Shown here in pieces: positions 22,236-34,752 of a DNA stretch of 64,000 bases. The position numbers and the translations under genes were made by a program. The notes below the pieces were generated by a model. That model was given only the letters and a program-made list of their open reading frames with translations. It did not search any database and had not been told where the DNA came from. Source of the stretch: Quercus robur (lineage: Eukaryota; Streptophyta; Magnoliopsida; Fagales; Fagaceae); assembly GCF_932294415.1 (NCBI RefSeq), contig NC_065542.1:54432406-54496405 (forward strand). The letters run 5' to 3'. Positions within the stretch are counted from its first letter, which is position 1; every line of letters begins with the position of its first letter.

Positions 22236-22972
22236 CAAATTTGATTACTTTATTTTCTACCCTTTGAAAGCATAAATTGTAAATAATAAAATGAGAAATC
22301 CAATTGAGCTATATACTTCAAAAAAAAAAAAAAAAAGTGTACATGTTGATAGTTAATAACATCAATTGCATCAAATTTGCTATTTAACCCCCCCCCCCCC
22401 CCCCCCAAAAAAAAAGTACTTGAAAGCTTATCTATCGAGAACATCAACAAACAATAGAATTTCATCCGCATCAAGAGAAGTGAAATCCCACAGTTTTCAT
22501 GTCTCTCTTTATTACCTGACTTCAAGATTTGTTTAATTTCTCAGTGACTTTCTATATCTGAAGAACATCATCAAAAAAACCTTGAGATTATCTACTTTCT
22601 ATTCAATTTCTAAGACAAATAAAATAGAAAAATTACTTCAAAAATGAAAAGAAGATTGGTAGAATACAGAGAAAAGATTAAATAACTTGAAAGAAAAAAG
22701 AGAGGAAAAGTTAACAAAAGATATAAGTTCTCGTACCTTTGTGAGAATACTTTTGTTGCAAGTGGAATTTATAATGTAGTTTGTTATATATAGTGCAATT
22801 ATCATTTATTAATGAAATTTTAAAAAATATAGGATATAAGTAGCTATAAGTTACACAGATGTAAGAAATTGAAGAGTTATGAGTAACAAATGTTGATATA
22901 ATAATCCACTAACTTTTTTTTTTTTCTCAAAAGGATGTAAATCACTATATTTTTTTATTCTGTATTCATTTT
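22236..22972. other. low-complexity interval
   Basis: A-run, a poly-C tract (22387-22406) and AT-rich sequence; no gene. Confidence 0.5.
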
Positions 22973-24056
22973 TGAAAGCTCACTTATTGTGTAAAACACT
23001 TGTTAATGTTTAGACCCCCAATTACAAAATTACCAACAAAAGCTTATACTCAAACAATATATGTGCGGAATGATAAATATAAGCTATAGCCAAATATTGC
23101 AAACTACTCTAAGCCAAAATTTAATCACAACACAACAGTAATTAAAAGCAAAGAGTAAGGGTTAGAGAGAAGCAAACGTAAGATAACAGGCATGTGTTAT
23201 CGAAGAGGAAACCAAAGAACTTGGCGAAAAACCTCTCCGCCGCCCTCTAAGTAGTAAAATGATCCACAAGAAAATCAGTTGGGATATATGAATAGCAATA
23301 GACCCTCCAAGCCTAATCTACTCGATGCACCTAAGCCCTCCAAGCTTCTTGCTTCAACAGGGTTACGCCTAACCTTGTCTTCTCTAGCTTACCGAATCTC
23401 GCAATAAGCCCATTGCATCAACCAAAATGAATTGGTTCTCTCTTGAACTGCTTCCCAAACACCAATATGAATATGGTGAGGTAAGGATTTGGCTAAAGAT
23501 CCTCTCAAGGGTATGACAATGGAGAGAGTGAGAGTAGAGGAATTTGGAGAATCAATGGTATAAGATTGTGGATGAATCAATCTTGTTGTTCTCTAGGGTT
23601 TATCTCTCAAAATTCTCTCTGGAAGCTCTCTATATTTCGTGGGTATAAGGGTATTTATAGTAGAGTATGAGAAGGAACGTGAAAAGTCATTTTTCTGCAA
23701 AACAGGGTGCATTGGCAAGTCACTCACGACTGGGACAAGTTGTGAGTTCCAATTGCCAGTTAACAAAATGGCCAGACTGTACTTTTTATCCTATAGTGAT
23801 CCAGTTGTCCTGACCTTTCAACTTCCTGCATGCTCCACACGTGTGACAAATTCTGGTGAGTCACCACTCACGAGTCATTCGCAAGATCCAGTTGCAAGTT
23901 TCCTTTTGATTGCACACACTTGATCAATTCTTCACACTCTCTCCCACACAATCCTTACATTATTCCCACCTAAATACAGGGTTTCTAAATACTGAATTAC
24001 AAGAAAATTTGGCATGGAATAAAGCCAACACATAGTTGAATGAATTCAACTTTACA
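22973..24056 (-). repeat. 3' LTR of the Sirevirus-like element
   Basis: Plus-strand edges TGAAAGCTCA and AACTTTACA (minus: TGTAAAGTT...GAGCTTTCA). TATA box on minus at 23653-23659 (CTATAAATAC). A GTGAGTCAC/GCGACTGG-type island lies at about 23697-23905, upstream of the TATA box. Confidence 0.85.
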
Positions 24057-24810
24057 ATCTGCCCCTTTGGCTATTCCATGACAAAACCCTAAAACAGACT
24101 CTAGACTTAAAAATGTGAGTTGGGAACAGTTGCCAAAACTCACTCGCACCAAATTCTAGATCTGTGAAGCTCTTGAATCATACAAACAAGTTTCCTAAAA
24201 ACAATATCACAAAATGCACTCATTAAGTTCATTGTAAGCGAAATCTTAGAATGTATATGGAGCAAGCACAATACGATCAAGTAAGTATGAATATAACAAT
24301 AAAGCATAACTTGACCATACAAGAACAATCACTATAAATAGTGACTACAATGAACATTCACACAGTGAATGAACATCTGGACATGCAAGCTAATAAGCTC
24401 AATGCAAAGTATCATTTGCATGTCCAACACTCAACCGATGCAATACCACTAAAGCAATTGCATCAAGGATACAAGATACAACAAGGGCACAAGAGTACTA
24501 AAGAGAATGTAAAACATTATCTAAAAGTACTAAGCTACATAAGCAAATGTACGAAACAAGCATAGTTTAAATAGCTAAAACATCCAAGTATCCATAACAC
24601 AAAATATCCAAGCATTTAAAAACCAAAGTACTAAAACCATAAAGTATTAAAATAAGGTGCTATGAAAACCATAAAGAAAACTGTAAAACCATAAGTGCTA
24701 TAAAAACTATAAAATGTTCTCCGCGCCCCCCCCCCCCCCCCCCAAGATAAGCTCCCCCTCAAGAGTTATCCCAATACTACTCCCCCTTTTTGACCGAAAT
24801 GGCCAAAGGG
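24057..24810 (-). other. 3' non-coding region with polypurine tracts
   Basis: On the minus strand, after the ORF stop: AAAAAGGGGGAGTAG (24777-24791), AGGGGGAGC (about 24752-24760), a long G run (24727-24743) and the terminal tract CCAAAGGGGCAGATTG beside the LTR. The rest is AT-rich without genes. Confidence 0.65.
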
Positions 24811-25869
24811 CTAAGGTTGGTGAGTGAAGCTATCAAACTTGGCTGCCAACAAGTTGATTTGATCCTGGATAGCTGCAAGGTTGTTGGAGTGCTCAGTTTG
24901 TACATCTCTTAGACCATCAATCCTCTCAAGAATGATTTGAAAAGCGTCTGGAGGCACTGATGAAGACGATGATGCTCTACTCCTACCTCGACCACTACCT
25001 TTTCTTGGAGGAGGTTGTTGTCCTTCAGCTTCAGTTTCTGTATCCGCAGGAGGTGCTTCTTTAGGCTCTTCAGCTTGTTCCTTTCTAGGAAGTCGAACCC
25101 TACTTTTTAGGATTGTTTGAGAGTTGATGGAAGGAGGTGAAGTCATTAGGCTTATGTCTTGTGGAGTCTCCACACCATTTTCATGAAGAATCCTCATTAT
25201 CAGACTTGGGAGAACAAGCTTTGCACTTGTGGTTGTCCTTGTAGCTTTGGCAATAATGTAGTACAAATGTGCACCAATGTCAATGTAGATTTTCTCACAA
25301 AGCTCCATGAGGAAGATGGCTCTAGCATTGTTGATGGTGGTCAACTTCCTTACCGGATACAGGTTGAACATCATGATATACGCAAGGCATCTCAAATCCG
25401 GAGGAAAGGAGGTTGTGTTGAGGCATTTTCCTTCCCTATGGCCACCAAGGCGGAGTTGCACCGATTCTATAGAGACCATTCTGTCCTTGAACGGAATGAA
25501 CCCTTCATGATCTAGTTCTCCATTTCCAAGTAAACCATCAATGACATCCATGTCAAGAGTGAATGCACGACTTCTAACCCAGCATTCTATGTGATCTTCC
25601 TTGAGTGATGCATTTGAGTAGAACTTTCTGATCAAAGGTTTACAAACTCCAGGGAGATCACCAAGGAGTTTTTCCCAGCCTCTTCCTTCAAAACAACTAG
25701 GGATGAAGGAATCCTTGAGTTCAGCAAGATTTACGAATCTCTCATGAATGATCGGAGCTATTTCGAAATGATGGGAATATCGCTCATAGTGTTAAGGGGT
25801 GCAAAATACACTATTGTCAAAGCGTTTTCTCTTGTCACCATGCTGAGCAGTGGTTTTTCATGGAGCCAT
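24811..25869 (-). pseudogene. plant-transposon-domain ORF of the Sirevirus-like element
   Basis: The frame starts with ATG at 25869, directly after TTTTGCAG, and runs 353 codons to 24811 with two early in-frame stops (TGA at codon 4 and a TAA about 23 codons further on). After them 274 codons are open from 25635. Signature: RGWEKLL...PLIRKFYSN, then a globular region with NNARAIFLMELCEKIYIDIG and LVLPSLIMRILHENGV, a Pro/Glu/Arg-rich linker (RKGSGRGRSRASSSSS) and a short coiled coil (LERIDGLRDVQTEHSNNLAA). The architecture equals that of the ORF at 1663-2862: domain, Ser/Pro linker, heptad stretch. Unknown function; it sits in the env position of its element. Confidence 0.8.
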
Positions 25870-26498
25870 CTGCAAAATACAATAGCAAATACCACAAAAA
25901 TAGAGCACGATAGCCGGTAACAAACTTGATAAGTAACAAGTTAGTACCAAAAGAAATAAACTACGAATTAAACCCTAAAAACTGAAATTTAAAGAGTAAT
26001 TCAAAGAAAATTGACATGTGAAGATACTAATCATCAAAGCGTGATATAATCATTGGCATTATTCACACAACATGTCAAAGGTTGTGTGTGTGTGCATCAT
26101 ATGCAAAAATGTGCAAATAGGGCATGAAAACATGCAAGGGGCAAAGTGTGAAAACACATAATCATATAATGTTTCAAAACAAGGAAACATGACTATCCCC
26201 AAAATCTTTGTACTCAATGGAGTCCAAAAATACACACAAAAACATCTAAAAGACATTTTATCATCAACACGGTATGCACAACACTACACAAAACATAGCA
26301 TAATGCATGGGCATGCAGAATAAACATGTAAAACAAGCATTATACCATCATTCTCATCAAAACCCATATATCAATCTCAACAAAAACATCAAAACCCATA
26401 TTCATCAACCATATATCAATATCTTAATATAAACAACAAATCCATGAAAACTAAGGCTTTAAACTTGAAATAGAGTGAAAATAAGTGAAAACCCATAC
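25870..26498 (-). other. predicted leader intron of the Sirevirus ORF
   Basis: Donor TTTGAAAAG|GTATGGG at 26499/26498; acceptor TATTGTATTTTGCAG ending at 25870, immediately before the ATG. 629 nt, AT-rich. The exon before it (26499-26690) is CT-rich (TCTTCTCCGCC, ATCTTCAATCTTCACTTC), like a 5' leader. No clear TATA box was found; CAAATAGGG near 26660 is the nearest AT-rich candidate. Confidence 0.55.
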
Positions 26499-26686
26499 CT
26501 TTTCAAAGATTTGAAGTGAAGATTGAAGATGAAAATGGAGGTTTTTGGAGTGAAAATGGCGGTTTTGGGAGAGGGAAAGGCGGAGAAGACAAAGAGGTAT
26601 GCACGTGATGCGAGGGAAACTGAAAAGTTTTTGAAAAACTATCTGAGTTTTAACCCTATTTGTGCAAAACATGCATTTTTTGCAAC

Positions 26687-27009
26687 TCAACTGACTCATG
26701 AGTGAGTCGCTAAACTGAATCGCCAAAATCCCTTGAACAAGATTTTGAAAAATTTCTCTAAGTCTTTTTCGCGACTGGGACTTCCACTCGCCAGTGAGTC
26801 TCAAACGCCTCTAAGTAAACTCGTGACTTGTGAATGAGTCACGAAAATAAGTAGCCAAAAATTCAAAAACCCAAAATTTTGAAAAATTTTCTAAGTGTTT
26901 TTCGCGACTGGAAGTCTTACTCACCAGTAAGTTGCGAATCATTCTGAGTAAACTCACAACTGGGCCTTGAAAACTTGCAACTCACGAGTGAGTCGCCAAA
27001 AGGCAAAGT
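26687..27009 (-). repeat. GAGTCGC/GCGACT motif array
   Basis: Repeated, partly palindromic phrases on the plus strand: TCATGAGTGAGTCGC, TTCGCGACTGGGAC, TCGTGACTTGTGAATGAGTC, CTCACGAGTGAGTCGCC. The same phrases occur in U3 of this element's LTRs (23697-23905, 32582-32755) and not elsewhere in its body. It lies just upstream of the predicted leader of the ORF. Confidence 0.7.
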
Positions 27010-28164
27010 CGAAATTTTTTTTGGAATTTTTGAAAATTTTCAAAACAAAACACTTTCCAAAAATAACTAAAATACTCAAAAATCTTTTTGGGTTTGATCA
27101 ACATATGCTTGAGTTATGTACAATACATTTAATCAAGTACAATCACACAAATGAATAAGGCATTCATTGAACATGGACAAGTGTGATGTGGGTGGGTATC
27201 AAATGTGAGATAGTCCTTAGTCTAACATAAAGTTTCAATGATCAATTCAACCAAGACATACACAATTAGCACTAAGTAGAGTGACCAATCTCAATTAGAG
27301 AAATGAGCATATATGACCTCCCACATAAACTTGAATACATAGAGATAGATACTTTTCATTTGACTTCTTACAATTCATAACATCTGATCACTTTATAACT
27401 TTACATCTCTTTTTGAGATTGATGCCTGAAATTTTTAATATTTCAATTTGATGAGTAAGCCTTTGGCTTTTGGGCACCATACATTTCAACATAAGCCACT
27501 TTCCCTTTTCCCTAATCAAATACTAGTATGTGCGATGGCTTTTGCAGCTCATTATCTCTTTTTGAGATTTGACATTGGTTGAGCTCTTAAAAAAAAACAT
27601 AAATGAGTGGGAAGAGATATAGGCACAAGTCTATGCATGTCTCAAGATCAACAAAACTATTGACTAATCATTCATGACAAGTTTGAAAATCTATTTACAA
27701 CAATCACATAGATGTGAAGATGTTTCTCACAAAGATACAAGTGCATAGAGAACAAGCTAAGCTCATTAATGCACAAAGCCATTAGTACGGAGGTACAAGA
27801 CTAAACATGCGTGTGACAATACACAATAATGCCTATCAAACTTTTTGGATTTTATTCTTTTTATGTGTTTTTGGATTTTTGACACAAAGCAAGTAAAGAA
27901 TGATAAAAAAACAAACAAACATTCAAAGCTTTTAGACAACAAAAACAGTAAAAACATGCTACCATCAAAGTAGTGTGTGCTTTACTCAAATGAGACCAAA
28001 TCAAGATAGATATGTAAAACACACAACACACATGAGATTCAAGGAATGGTACCAACACCAATGGTCTTACGGAGCGATTCGAATAGTGGACCATCGAAAG
28101 GGTTGGTGAAGATGCCAGCCTTTTGGTTGTCCGTGTGGATGAATTCAAGACATACTATTTTATC
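27010..28164 (-). other. spacer between pol and the motif array
   Basis: About 1.15 kb without coding potential; minus-strand sequence is T-rich, as in the 1-820 spacer of element 1. Confidence 0.5.
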
Positions 28165-31100
28165 TTATACCAAATAACGGATGAAGTGATAGCGAATCAC
28201 TATGCGCTTGGACTTTGAGTGCTGAACAAGATTCTTGGGAAGATTTATGGCACTAGTTTTGTCACAAAACACACTCATTGTTTCTTGAGGAATCCCATAG
28301 TCATGAAGAAGTTTCTTCATCCAAAGAAGTTGAGTACAACAAATTCCAGCAGCTATGTACTCGGCTTCAGCTGTAGATAGAGATATCAAGTTTTGTTTCT
28401 TACTCATCCATGATACAAGATTGTTTCCTAGATAGAAACATCCGCCCAAAGTGCTCTTTCAGTCATCAAGACTTCCTACCCAATCCGCATCCAAGTAACT
28501 GGCTAGACAATCCTTAGAGTCTTTTGAGTACCATAGACCATACTCGGGAGTGCCATTAATATAGCGTATGATTCTCTTCACAACTGTCAAGTGAGACTCC
28601 TTCGGAGCTACTTGATAACGAGCACAAACTCCCACAATAAATACAATGTCCGGCCCGCTTGTCGCGAGATATAGGAGACTTCCAATGATGCTCCTATACA
28701 AAGTTGGACTCACTTCTACCCAGGAAGAATCAAGATAAATCTTGGTAGATGAACTCATGGGAGTGGAGGCATGCTTTTTGGAATCTAGTCCAAACTTCTT
28801 AACAAGATTTCTAGCATATTTTTCTTAAGAGATGCATATACTATCCTTCCTTTGTTTAACTTGAAGACCCAAGAAAAATGTAAGCTCCCCCACCATATTC
28901 ATTTCAAATTCTTTCTTCATTTCTTCAAAAAACTCTATAGCACGGGCGTCTATGGTGGCTCCAAATACTATGTCATCAACATACACTTGAGCTTCAAGAA
29001 GATAGTTCTCATCCGTTTTACAAATAAGGTCCGGTAGGCATACCCTCTTTTAAATCCTCTATCCAAAAGATAATTTGTAAGCTGATCATACCATGCTCTG
29101 GGTGCTTGTTTCAAACCATAGATTGCCTTCTTCAATATCAAAACATGATCCGGGAAGTAAGGATCTTGGAAACCTTTGGGTTGTTCAACAAAGACTTCTT
29201 CATTAAGGTACCCATTGAGAAAGGCACATTTCACATCCATTTGGTGAGATTGAAATCCATAGTACATGCAATTGACAAAAGAATGCGAATAGACTCAAGT
29301 CTAGCTAAAGGAGCAAAGGATTCATCAAAATCTACTCCTTCTACTTTAGTGTAACCTTGAACCACCAACCGAGACTTATTCCTTATTATCTCACCGTCCT
29401 CATCGGTCTTATTTTTGAAGATCCATTTGGTACCGATGACATGAGTGTCTTTGGGCCTTGGAACAAGTTTCCATACATCATTCCTCACAAATTGATTCAG
29501 TTCTTCATGCATTGAATCCATCCAATTCTTATCTTGAAGAGCTTCTTCTACACTTTTTGGCTCAAATTGAGCAACGTAGCAATGATAAGCCACATGGTTT
29601 GCAATAAATTTGCTTCCCTTCCTAAGGTGAAGACCTTCATCTAGAGAACCGATAATGTTACTTTCTGGATGATTTTTAAACACTCTAGATGATGGCTTCT
29701 TTGAGGTGGACACTTCATCATTCTGGGAGATAGGAGGATGAACTTCCGGAGGGGTGAGAGGGCTTGAGGATCTAAACAATGATCTTATCTCCATTCTAGA
29801 ATTCACGAGAGTGGATTCTCTTTTCGGTGAACATTCTTCCACTTCAACCTCTTGGGCTTCATTCTCAACGATAGTTTCTTTGGAGATTGTTCATTCTCCA
29901 CTATCATTAATAGCTACTTTTGTTATGTCATCATCAATGACCACATTGATGGACTCCATCACCGTTTTTGTTCTCTTGTTGAAGACTTTATATGCCCGGC
30001 TAGTGGTTAAGTACCCAAAAGAGATACCTTCATCATTTTTTGCATCAAATTTTCCAAGGTTCTCCCATTCATTTAGAATGTAACACTTACTCCCAAAGAC
30101 TCGGAAGTATTTCACTTTTGGCTTCTTCCCATTCCAAATTTCATATGTGGTCTTCTTTGTTCTCACTCGGAAGAATATTCTATTGCCAATGTGACATGAA
30201 GTGTTCACCTGGTTCCAAAATTTTTGAGGAATTTGCTTGTTGAGTAGCATAACTCTTGCTATTTCTTGAATCACCCGGTTCTTCCTTTCAACCACCCCAT
30301 TTTGTTGAGGAGTTTTAGGGGCTGAAAACTCTTTCTAGATCCCATTCTTCTCACAAAAAGACTCAAACCTTGCATTCTCAAACTCCTTGCCATTGTCACT
30401 TCTTATCTTGACAATTGGTATACCTTTCTCATTTTAAAGCCTCTTGCAAAAATTCTCCATCTTCTTACATGCTTCCGATTTTTCTCTAAGAAATTCCACC
30501 CATGTGTATCTTGAGAAATCATCAACAATGACCATAATATACCGTTTTCCCCCTAAGCTTTCGATTCTTGTGGGCCCCATTAAATCAACATGGAGAAGCT
30601 CCAAGCAACATGATGTAGAGATCACATTCACCTTTTGATGATTCGCCTTTGTTTATTTTCCCATTTGACAAGCGCCACAAATGGTCTTCTCCACCTTTCC
30701 AAATTTTGGGAGCCCTACAACGGCTTCAAGTTTGGACACTTTCGCCACTTGTTTGAAGTTTGCATGGCCAAATTTTTGATGCCAAAGTTTCAACATGTTG
30801 ACTCGAGCACTCCTACAAGAGATATTTGATGTAGGAACTACTCCATAGCAATTGTCGGTAGTCCTATATCCCTCCAAGACTTGAATCCCTACTTCATAGA
30901 TGATCACACACCCCTTCTTTGAAAATTAAACAAGAAAGTCCTCATCACATATCTGAGTGATGCTCAAAAGATTCGCCTTAAGCCCTTTGATATATAGAAA
31001 ATCTTTCAATAGAGGTAGCCCCAATATCTCAATAGTCCCTTTGCCAAGAACTTGAGCATGTCTTCCATCCCCAAATGTCACATAGTTACCAACCTTCTCT

Positions 31101-31411
31101 TTGAGAGACTTAAATAGTGATTCATCTCCTGTCATATGATGAGAGTATCCACTATCAAGATACCATAAACAAGAATTGAATACTTTCAAAGAGGTGTGCA
31201 CAAACAAGCAAGCATGAGATAAGCACTCTTGACCTTTAAAATGAAAATCATCTTCATTTTCTATTCTCTTACTAGATTGAATTCTTTTTTTAAGGTGATC
31301 AACCTTGTCACACAAAATTCTATTTCTTCTTTTATACTTCTCAATCAATGAATTTAACTCAAATAGACTATTGTGTAAGACATGGTTCTTGTGTTCAAAA
31401 TACTTTAGCAT
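28165..31411 (-). pseudogene. Copia pol polyprotein, degenerate
   Basis: Read downward from 31411: coiled-coil gag/protease linker (LIEKYKRRNRILCDKVDHLK), protease WYLDSGYSHHMTGD (usual Cys replaced by Tyr), GAG-pre-integrase LWHQKFGHANF with CGACQMGK, integrase HVDLMGP, VDDFSRYTWVEF, IRSDNGKEFEN and NGVVERKNR, RT ([65 protein letters not shown]) and RNase H (LDADWVGSLDD, SLSTAEAEYIAAG). Stops: TAA 30926, TAA near 30653, TAA 30434, TAG near 30334, TGA 29891, TAA near 28827, TGA 28459. Frameshifts near 29270 and 29003, the latter in an A run. All catalytic boxes are still readable. Confidence 0.9.
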
Positions 31412-31722
31412 ATGAACAAAAATTCTAGCATGTTTCTTTGTTTATAATAACTCTAGGAGTTCATTGTTAGGACACTCTTTAAAAATACTCATAGAGTCAT
31501 TATCACAAACATTTGTCACACAAAATTCTATTTCTTCTTTTATGCTTCTCAATCAATGAATTTAACTCACATAGACTATTGTGTAAGACATGGTTCTTGT
31601 GTTCAAAATACTTTAGCATATGAACAAATATTCTAGCATGTTTCTTTGTTTATAAAAACTATAGGAGTTCATTGTTAGGACAATCTTTAAAAATACTCAT
31701 AGAGTCATTATCACAAACATTT
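31307..31722 (-). repeat. 208-bp tandem duplication at the gag deletion
   Basis: Units 31307-31514 and 31515-31722, over 90 percent alike by eye. They lie between the PBS side and the protease linker, where gag with its zinc knuckle should be; gag itself is missing. Confidence 0.85.
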
Positions 31723-31819
31723 GCACCATAATTTAATAGAGCCTTTTCAAGAGCTTCATCCATAGATACAAGGGGTCTAAGATCACACTTAGGATATAGA
31801 AATCCGTCAAAGTGTACCC

Positions 31820-31831
31820 GCTCTGATACCA
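31820..31831 (-). other. primer-binding site (initiator tRNA-Met)
   Basis: Minus strand TGGTATCAGAGC, two bases from the 5' LTR end at 31834; it matches the 3' end of initiator Met-tRNA, the usual plant Copia primer. Confidence 0.9.
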
Positions 31832-31833
31832 AT

Positions 31834-32778
31834 TGAAAGCTCACTTAGTGTGTAAAACACTAGTGAATGTTTAGACCCTCAATTACAAAATTACCAACAC
31901 AAGCTTATACTCAAACAATATATGTGCAGAATGATAGATATAAGGTATACCGCAAACTACTCTAAGCCAAAATTTAATCATAACAAAATAGTAATTAAAA
32001 GCAAAGAGTAAGGGTTAGAGAGAAGCAAACGCAAGATAACACCGACACGTGTTATCGAAGAGGAAACTGAAGAACTCGGCGAAAAACCTCTCTATTGCCC
32101 TCCAAGAGGTAAAATGATCTACTAGAAAATCAGTTAGGATACATGAATAGCAATAGACCCTCTAAGCCTAATCTACCTGATGCTCCTAAGCCCTCCAAGC
32201 TTCTTGCTCTAACAGGGTTATGCCTAACCTTGTCTTCTCTAGCTTACCGGATCCCGCAATAAGCCCATTGCATCAACCAAAATGAATTGGTTCTCTCTTG
32301 AACTGCTTCCCAAACACCAAAAATCTTTTCATTGATATGAATATGGTGAGGTAAGGATTTGGCTAAAGATCCTCTCAAGGGTATGAAAATGAAAATGGTG
32401 AGAGTAGAGGAATTTGGAAAATCAAAGGTATAAGATTGTGAATGAATCAATCTTGTTGTTCTCTAGGGTTTATCTCTCAAAATTATCTCTAGAAGCTCTC
32501 TACATTTCATGGGTATAAGGGTATTTATAGTAGGTATGAGAAGGTATGTGAAAAGTCATTTTCTACAAAATAAGGTGCACTGGCAAGTCACTCGCGATTG
32601 GGACAAGTCACGAGTTCCAGTCGCTAGTTAACAAAATGGCCAGACTATACTTTTTGTCCTGTAGTGATCCAGCTATCTTGACTCTTCAACTTCCTGCATG
32701 CTCCACACGTATGACAAATTCTGGCAAGTCACCAGTCGCGAGTTGCCTCTTGATTGTACATACTTGATCAATTCTTCA
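31834..32778 (-). repeat. 5' LTR of the Sirevirus-like element, main part
   Basis: Matches 22973-24056. Interrupted after CAATTCTTCA by the element at 32779; the rest (about 122 bp) resumes at 37196 and ends TTTACA at 37317. TATA box on minus at 32523-32529. Confidence 0.85.
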
Positions 32779-33613
32779 TGTTAGATTCTAAGGAATAGGA
32801 ACTAATGTATTAGAACTTCATTTTGTAATGTTGGCAAACCATGATCAAAACGTTTTAGTCTTGTTTATACTTGCTCAAAGTATATGTTTTTTATGTAAAG
32901 TTGGAATCGAGTTGCTGCAAGATTTACTGTGTAAATCTGCCTGGCTTGATCGATCGAAAATTAGGCTCAATTGATCGAAGCTTGTGCAGATTATTTTTCT
33001 ACAGAAATTTCCAACTCAGCCCAAGCCCGTTTGACGTGTAGGGTTTTATGTTTTGTCTTAAGTATAAAAGGGAAAGCCCTAGCCACGTTTTGAGGTTGCT
33101 CTTTATGCTGTGTGTGTGAATCTTCTGTGAGATCTAGAGGTGGTTGCCTTCACACATACTTAGGGTTTCCAAGGTTCAAGATTATGTTAAGAACTTGGTG
33201 ATCAATTCAGTTGCAGATTCAAGAGCTTAAAGATATACAAGCGGGAGTGCTTGTGCTTGCTGGGAATTTAAGAAAGAAGTAGTCCGTAAACTCGGAGCTG
33301 TCACGTGGTCGTGGTAGTAAGTTTCCTACTCGAGGTAGCAAGAGGATGTTAGTGGTCTAAGTCGCTATTGTGTAAATTTCAATTCTTTCATAGTGAATTC
33401 GTTTTACCTTGAGGATAGCTAGGTTAAATCCTTCCCAGATTTTTTACCGGTTTGGTTTTCCTAAGTCATCATATCTTTGTGTTCTTTATTTTCCGCACTT
33501 TACATTGATATGATATTTGTGTTAACCTAGATCTGCATAATTTACCTAAGTTAATCACTTGGCTAAATAAGTAGGGCAATCTGGTTGTGTTTTAAGGGGT
33601 CTAAAAATGTACA
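32779..33613 (+). repeat. 5' LTR of the nested element
   Basis: TGTTAGATTCTAAGG to AAAAATGTACA. TATA box TATAAAA 33063-33069. A GATCGATCGAAAATTAGGCT island lies about 100 bp before it. Several percent different from the 3' LTR, mostly transitions. Confidence 0.9.
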
Positions 33614-33615
33614 AG

Positions 33616-33627
33616 TGGTATCAGAGC
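33616..33627 (+). other. primer-binding site (initiator tRNA-Met)
   Basis: TGGTATCAGAGC two bases after the LTR. Confidence 0.9.
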
Positions 33628-33686
33628 AGGTAGCTCTCTTGTTGTAGATCTTTTGATCTAAGAGGTGATCCTTGACCCCGGTTGTC

Positions 33687-34436
33687 ATGGAACACAGACA
33701 CTCTCTAGTTATTCCTCCACACTTTGATGGGAACAATTATGCTTATTGGAAAGTAAGGATGAAAGCATTCCTGGAATCCATTGATGAGAGAGTTTGGAAC
33801 TCTGTTGAGTACGGATTTGAGAAGCCCACTACTCTTATGAGTGAGTGGCAAACTTCTCAGAAAGAAGCAGCCGCTTTTAATGGCAAAGTTATGAATGCTA
33901 TCTTTAATGCTGTTTCCATGGAGTAATTTAAGAGAATTTCTAATGTCGAGATTGCTCATACTGCTTTGAATATCCTCCAGACTGTGCATGAAGGCACAAA
34001 GGATGTTAAAATCAATAAGTTGCAGCAATTGACTACTAGATTTGAAAGTATTAGGATGTCTAATGATGAATCTTTTGATGAATTCTATGCTAAGTTTAAT
34101 GACATTGTTAATTCTACTTATAATTTGAGTGAAATCTATGATCAACCTAAAATTGTTAGGAAGATACTTAGATCTTTGACTGAAGATTTCAGACCCAAAG
34201 TGACTGCCATCACTGAAAGCAAGGATGTGGACTCCATCCCTGTTGATGAACTTGTAGGATCTTTTCAGTGCTATGAGTTGGACCTACCTAAGACTAGCAA
34301 ATCCAAATCAATGGCTTTTAAGTCTGTTGATGATGTTGATATGAGTGGATTTGATGATGAGCTCTTTGTTATAGAGATCTTACCTTGCGAAGAACTTCAG
34401 AAACTTGCCAAGTTCTTGGCTTGTTTGATTGATTGA
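33687..34436 (+). pseudogene. Copia gag (UBN2-type), one in-frame stop
   Basis: Starts ATG at 33687 (MEHRHSLVIPPHFDGNNYAY). FDGNNYAYWKVRMKAFL is the usual opening of Copia gag in this lineage; LQQLTTRFESIRMSNDESFD, RKILRSLTEDFRPKVTAI and ELVGSFQCYELDL are the UBN2 core. TAA at 33924 breaks it; the frame is otherwise open to TGA at 34434. The CCHC zinc knuckle and nucleocapsid tail are missing, cut by the deletion that removed pol. Confidence 0.85.
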
Positions 34437-34752
34437 TTTGGTCGTTTTAATCTGTTATCTATCTTGTTGAATGATCAATTGGTCAAATTTCTTGAAAATT
34501 GTACAAGTAGTTTTTCAAATTTTGGGGTTTTTGATATAAATTCTATGCTCAAGCCAATTTTGTGAATTTAAAGTTCAATTGAACTTATTCTCACTGCATT
34601 AGAGCATGCATCATTTGCTTTTACTGTTCATGCATCATATAGAATTATTATTTCTATATTTTTTTTTTGTGCTAACTTGCAGTCTGCCCTTAGGTTTTCT
34701 TATTTTCTCTTTCCTTGGTTCTTTTCTATTTGTCCTATTCCAACCTTAGATC
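34437..34752 (+). other. intron-like segment before the nested element ORF
   Basis: T-rich sequence with candidate acceptors TAACTTGCAG (34673-34682) and CAACCTTAG (to 34749), the latter 3 nt before ATG 34753. TTTTGGGGTTTTTGA resembles the element 1 intron (about 1345). The donor and internal promoter seen in the other two elements appear deleted. Confidence 0.5.

Noticed and set aside
22236..22525. Gly-rich minus ORF
   Set aside because: Produced by the poly-C tract and A run; no domain.
25159..25515. 118-residue plus ORF opposite the Sirevirus ORF
   Set aside because: Antisense shadow; the minus frame carries the conserved RGW/FYSN signature.
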